A stretch of 64,000 nucleotides of DNA. Source: Halichondria panicea (taxonomy: Eukaryota; Porifera; Demospongiae; Suberitida; Halichondriidae). Each line of letters opens with the position of its first letter. Positions within the stretch are counted from its first letter, which is position 1. The DNA is taken from the NCBI RefSeq assembly GCF_963675165.1, contig NC_087378.1, forward strand, positions 1,729,525-1,793,524. The letters run 5' to 3'. This document shows, in pieces, positions 20,572 to 64,000 of this stretch. The notes under the pieces are model-generated. The model did not search any database, had not been told where the DNA came from, and worked only from the letters and a program-made list of their open reading frames with translations. The position numbers and the translations under genes are program-made.

Positions 20572-21855
20572 TTACTTTATATCAGAAAATGTGATAGAAT
20601 CCGGGAGTGGTTGATGGCTGTCAATTACTGGTACAATCTCGATGTGAAGATCTGTAAGTGCAGACGTCTGTTTCACAGTAATGGAGTCAATAACTTCAAC
20701 AACAAACTCGGGCACAAGGAAGACCATTTTTACACACCCCTCTTCGATCGAACAAAGCTGCAATAGTCTCGCATTAATTCCAAGAATAGAAGCAATTTTT
20801 CTACGTATGATCTGAACGTCTCCCAGCGTAACAGGGTTTCCTGGAGTGTATTTAAAAGCAAACAGTTTGCAATCATTCCTTTCAGAGGGATACTGAAAAA
20901 AGACAGGAGGAACTTCAAACACACTGCGTTTACAGTATTCATTCAAGGTAGCTACATACTTGGCAACTAATTTATTATCGGCAGGTGTTCCGAACTCTTT
21001 TGAAACTTCTTCTACAATATCACAATTGAAGAACGATTTGTGAGGACGTATACTTTTAAATATTTCTGTCACTGTTTCAGCCTTTTCGACTCTTTTCTGC
21101 TGCTGCGTTTGAGGTGGCACTACGAGATTCCAAACAAAGTTGTCAAGTTTTTCAATGTTCACTTCAGAAGATTCAAGAGAGTTGATTAGTGAATTTTCCA
21201 AGCGAGCATAAGACTTTAGAATCTTTTGATAATCCTGAAGAAGGTGCCATTCTAGATCTTTCTTATCTTCAGGATCGATTTTGGAGCAATTTAAAAATGG
21301 GAAAAAGGCCTTGCACTCAAGCTTCTCTGTCTCCGCAGCATGTGGACAACTACTTTGCAAGAACGATTCGAAAGAACAATTTTGACAAAAAGGACAAATG
21401 AATCCTTTTGAGGTAACGTTCGCATCTATTTTGAGAGAAGATAACTCGTCAGGGAGGGAATGAAAGGAAGCATCAGAATCACTCGAGCACTGTTCCTCAA
21501 TTTGCCGTGCTTCAAGGCTAAGCTCTTCATAGACGTTCTGAAGTCGCTCCAAATAACAAGATGCCCATGTACCTTCCTTTCTGATGATCTCAACAAAGCC
21601 ATGGTAAGCAAGGGGATCAGTTTTTACATGATCGGTTATGGTATTTAGAAGAAGTTGTGCTTTGTCGACTTTGGATACACTCGTATCACCAACACTATCT
21701 CTAACATACTCGGAGATGTAGCCTTCTGCAAACATTGCTGTTCCAATGCTGTTTGGTGACGATTTGATGCAATCCAAACTTGAGGATGCACATTTGACCA
21801 TAGTTTTGTATTCAATAGATTGATCGCTGCTTCTAGGAGCTGACATAGAGGCCAT
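20572..21855 (-). CDS. CARD-domain protein with Cys-rich middle and uncharacterised C-terminal domain
   Basis: Intronless frame of 427 residues from MASMSAPRSSDQS. Residues ~25-110 fit a caspase-recruitment domain (IKSSPNSIGTAMFAEGYISE, then KAQLLLNTITDHVKTDPLAY, GFVEIIRKEG, ASCYLERLQNVYEEL), an adaptor fold that assembles apoptosis or innate-immune complexes. A spacer holds a cysteine/histidine cluster (CPFCQNC... SSCPH... ECKAFFPFLNC), possibly zinc-binding. The C-terminal ~170 residues (KSFFNCDIVEEVSKEFGTP... YVATLNEYCKRSVFEVPP... LGDVQIIRRKIASILGI) form a folded-looking region I do not recognise. Upstream minus-strand sequence to ~22100 is probably 5' UTR. The CARD call is by helix pattern, not a search. 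Confidence 0.72.
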   Translation of the reverse strand: MASMSAPRSSDQSIEYKTMVKCASSSLDCIKSSPNSIGTAMFAEGYISEYVRDSVGDTSVSKVDKAQLLLNTITDHVKTDPLAYHGFVEIIRKEGTWASCYLERLQNVYEELSLEARQIEEQCSSDSDASFHSLPDELSSLKIDANVTSKGFICPFCQNCSFESFLQSSCPHAAETEKLECKAFFPFLNCSKIDPEDKKDLEWHLLQDYQKILKSYARLENSLINSLESSEVNIEKLDNFVWNLVVPPQTQQQKRVEKAETVTEIFKSIRPHKSFFNCDIVEEVSKEFGTPADNKLVAKYVATLNEYCKRSVFEVPPVFFQYPSERNDCKLFAFKYTPGNPVTLGDVQIIRRKIASILGINARLLQLCSIEEGCVKMVFLVPEFVVEVIDSITVKQTSALTDLHIEIVPVIDSHQPLPDSITFSDIK

Positions 21856-22140
21856 GTTTCGGTAAATGTGAGACCCTTACTCTTGCTACAAGAAAATTAA
21901 AGAAGTATAGATCTACTCATCATAATTATGCATGATATATAATTATACAGTAGATCTAGTAGAAGTACGTACGTATGCACCACACCAACATGTTACACAG
22001 AGAATGAGAACGATTTGGCTCTCTCATATACTTCATGATCATACGTACCTGAGCAGGTAACAGCTAGGCTATATCTAATACCCGTCTGAGTCTGATCAGT
22101 AGATCTACGTCAGTGTTCTGTCCGTCTCTCCTGTCACAGT

Positions 22141-22171
22141 CTGTACAGTTCTAGCCTCTAGAACTGTACAG
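22141..22171. repeat. Perfect 14-bp hairpin between genes
   Basis: CTGTACAGTTCTAG and CTAGAACTGTACAG are separated by CCT. It lies between the 5' side of the CARD gene and the 3' end of ABC gene M. Confidence 0.85.
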
Positions 22172-22317
22172 GCCGCGAAGAGAATCGAGGCCCTACTAGA
22201 TCTACAACCGCACAACATCTATATAAGCATGCACACGTTCCACAAAAAAATCCCCCTTGGTAAATCTACTGTAACAAAATAGTTTGTACAAACCACAATA
22301 ATCAAACATGCGTTGTA

Positions 22318-30011
<7,694 letters not shown>

Positions 30012-30374
30012 TCATCTTTCAGGCTCAGACATTGTAAGACATCTCAAAATCTGGTGAGTTTGTGCATACCGTATTACTAGAATATTTTGCGGGTGAAAAA
30101 CCTTTGCGAATGAGCCAAATCAGCAGAAAATTGCGATCTGTTCTGGGTCCTGTGTGTAATTGACCATCGCAAAGTTCACAAATGTTTGATGCTCGCAAAA
30201 CATTCTGTTATGCCTCAAATTCTGGAGGCGGGGCTAGTCTTGTAAGTTTGGAGGCGTGGCAGTCTATGGGCTAGCTCCCACTGGAAAAAACATAGTAGAA
30301 TGCTTCCGCAAGCCAAAAGTTGCTAGCTAGCCTATGTATAGCCTATATGATGTTCGGTACGTAGCTGAGTACTT
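30012..30374. promoter_or_regulatory. Shared divergent promoter region of genes M and A
   Basis: Genes M (minus) and A (plus) start 363 bp apart, so both promoters and 5' UTRs must lie here or within the genes. Near gene A are two GC boxes (GGAGGCGGGGCT at ~30223 and GGAGGCGTGGC at ~30250). Gene C has the same pair before its ATG (GGAGGTGGGGCT ~55577, GGAGGCGGGG ~55616), which supports a conserved regulatory module. No TATA box recognised. Confidence 0.55.
30068..30212. mobile_element. Small MITE inside the M/A divergent promoter
   Basis: The left ACCGTATTACTAGAATATTT (continuing GCGGGTG) faces the right CTCGCAAAACATTCTG. Internal CCTTTGCGAATG and CATCGCAAAG also pair. 145 bp. Confidence 0.55.
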
Positions 30375-42741
<12,367 letters not shown>

Positions 42742-42954
42742 TTTGCCTCTTTGCGACTATTACTGTTTGATAGGCAGTATAATCATTTATTTATTCAATA
42801 TCAGTGATGATGCTCGATTTTTATCATGCACGGTTAACCGATTATATAGTGAAGGGAAGGACAATTATTGATACAAGTATGATCTGATTATAAGTACTCC
42901 TTTATATAGCCTATATAGGGCTGCAGGAATAAATAGTAATAACCTGCCATGCAT

Positions 42955-43036
42955 GTAGACTCGCTGGCCAGTCCTATCATCACTTTGAATTCTTGAGGAT
43001 CCAAGAAGTGATGATGGGACTGGCCAGCGAGTCTAC
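42955..43036. repeat. Hairpin with ~33-bp arms downstream of gene A
   Basis: GTAGACTCGCTGGCCAGTCC...ATCATCACTT pairs with AAGTGATGAT...GGACTGGCCAGCGAGTCTAC around a GAATTCTTGAGGATCC-type loop. It lies about 210 bp past the gene A stop, between genes A and B. The ends resemble CTAGACTCGC of 14136-14423. Confidence 0.88.
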
Positions 43037-43087
43037 CGGCCTGCATGCACTTCCATGCAATGGAGGCAGGGCTATCTATATCTACTG

Positions 43088-43446
43088 TAGGCCCTGATAA
43101 GTTATGATTTTTTTCACCCATTATTAACTCTTAAAAAATGTGCCTATTATTCTCATAAAATAATAATCCCTCATAAAAATGTGACTATTCCCAAAAAATG
43201 TGACATACTAAAATTAAGACGTATAGACATAAACACAGCACACAACTGACACACAACATAATTAATGCGTAATTAATAATTATAATAATTACATATATCA
43301 CATGGTTCTCAGTTGCTGACTTAAAACTGATGCACTTATGTACAGCCATTATTTTTTTGCTATGATGTAAATTGTAATGATCTTTACCAAAAATGAACAT
43401 TGATTACTAGACTAGGGGCCACAAAATTATTCCGAGCCAGGGCCTA
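43088..43446. mobile_element. Inverted-repeat element W, copy 2
   Basis: TAGGCCCTGATAAGTTATG at the left and CCGAGCCAGGGCCTA at the right; internal sequence matches 17532-17910. Occupies about half of the A-B intergenic spacer, ending 90 bp before the gene B ATG. Confidence 0.75.
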
Positions 43447-43535
43447 ATCTACTGTGGGGTCATAGATCTATCATTTTGTCTATACTGAATCGAGTAGAGT
43501 AGCTTGCTAGCCGAGTACGAGACTCAGACGTGGAT

Positions 43536-55175
<11,640 letters not shown>

Positions 55176-55675
55176 GCCTGCTTTATATACTATTGGGTTG
55201 TTTCAACTTAACTATTGATTTTTGTGTTCATGTTTATTCAGGGTGTGAAACTATATAATAATTGATACGAGCATGCATGTTAGTATACACACTTAACTCC
55301 TATAAATCTATAAATCTATACTGTATATTTGTTTTTTCACTTTCACAAATTGCATGGTGTTGAAATCAGGGTGGTCACGTGATTGATGTTTTGGTGCAAA
55401 TGTGGCTAAACCCGGTACTCCTGCAGGACTGTGTGTATCCTTGACCTTGACCTCGCGAGCAGATGCGAGACTATACATTCATGCATGCACCCTATGATCT
55501 GATGCAGAGGAGGGAGGGAGGACACAATAATTGCACCCTTTAATTTTTGTTTATATATAGGCCCAAAACGCAATTCTGGAGGTGGGGCTGGTCTAGTGGT
55601 TTATTGAACCCAATTTGGAGGCGGGGTTGTGGTAAAATTCAGCTAGCTTGCTAGGTATATTTAGCTGAGAGTTTT

Positions 55676-64000
<8,325 letters not shown>

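Overview
This is eukaryotic DNA: AT-rich, with coding sequence broken into many short exons by small GT-AG introns, and with introns and spacers packed with short inverted-repeat transposons and microsatellites. The gene content (an NPC1 sterol transporter, a CARD protein, a protein with tandem Ras-binding domains plus a PDZ domain, and an expanded ABCC family) points to an early-branching animal. A demosponge is my best guess; this is inference from gene content and compactness, not proof. All splice sites below were assigned by hand from GT/AG signals, reading phase and comparison between paralogs.

Layout. 1-6078 (+): the last ten exons of an NPC1 gene, cut at the left edge. 7091-7765 and 9398-9997 (+): two small single-exon paralogs with ankyrin-like repeats and PP1-docking motifs, resembling shrunken MYPT/PPP1R12 proteins, each behind its own TATA box. 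10868-17047 (-): the 3' exons of a gene encoding RBD-RBD-linker-PDZ; its first exons were not found. 17.1-20.5 kb: almost entirely mobile-element remnants. 20572-21855 (-): an intronless CARD-domain gene.

22318-64000 holds a cluster of four ABCC4 (MRP4)-like full ABC transporters. Gene M (22318-30011, -, 28 exons, 1312 aa) is complete and lies head-to-head with gene A (30375-42741, +, 27 exons, 1428 aa), 363 bp apart. Gene A is followed in tandem by gene B (43536-55175, +, 27 exons, 1433 aa) and gene C (55676 to the right edge, +, 20 exons seen). Intron positions and phases match across all four, except for one extra intron in M. A, B and C are close copies. M is much more diverged, except over its two nucleotide-binding-domain exons, which look recently gene-converted. 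Copy C has lost one base in its NBD1 exon, which shifts the frame.

Because the paralogous introns line up, A, B and C supply empty sites that expose insertions. These include a ~1.1 kb insertion in intron 3 of gene C carrying an open reading frame for an OB-fold/zinc-ribbon protein that resembles replication protein A. They also expose a family of ~566-bp inverted-repeat elements (ends CCTCG...CGAGG) that, in its best copies, is flanked by 15-bp direct repeats. Other element families (pogo-like, hAT-like, foldback, microsatellite-carrying) are nested inside one another, most densely in the 4.5-kb last intron of gene A.
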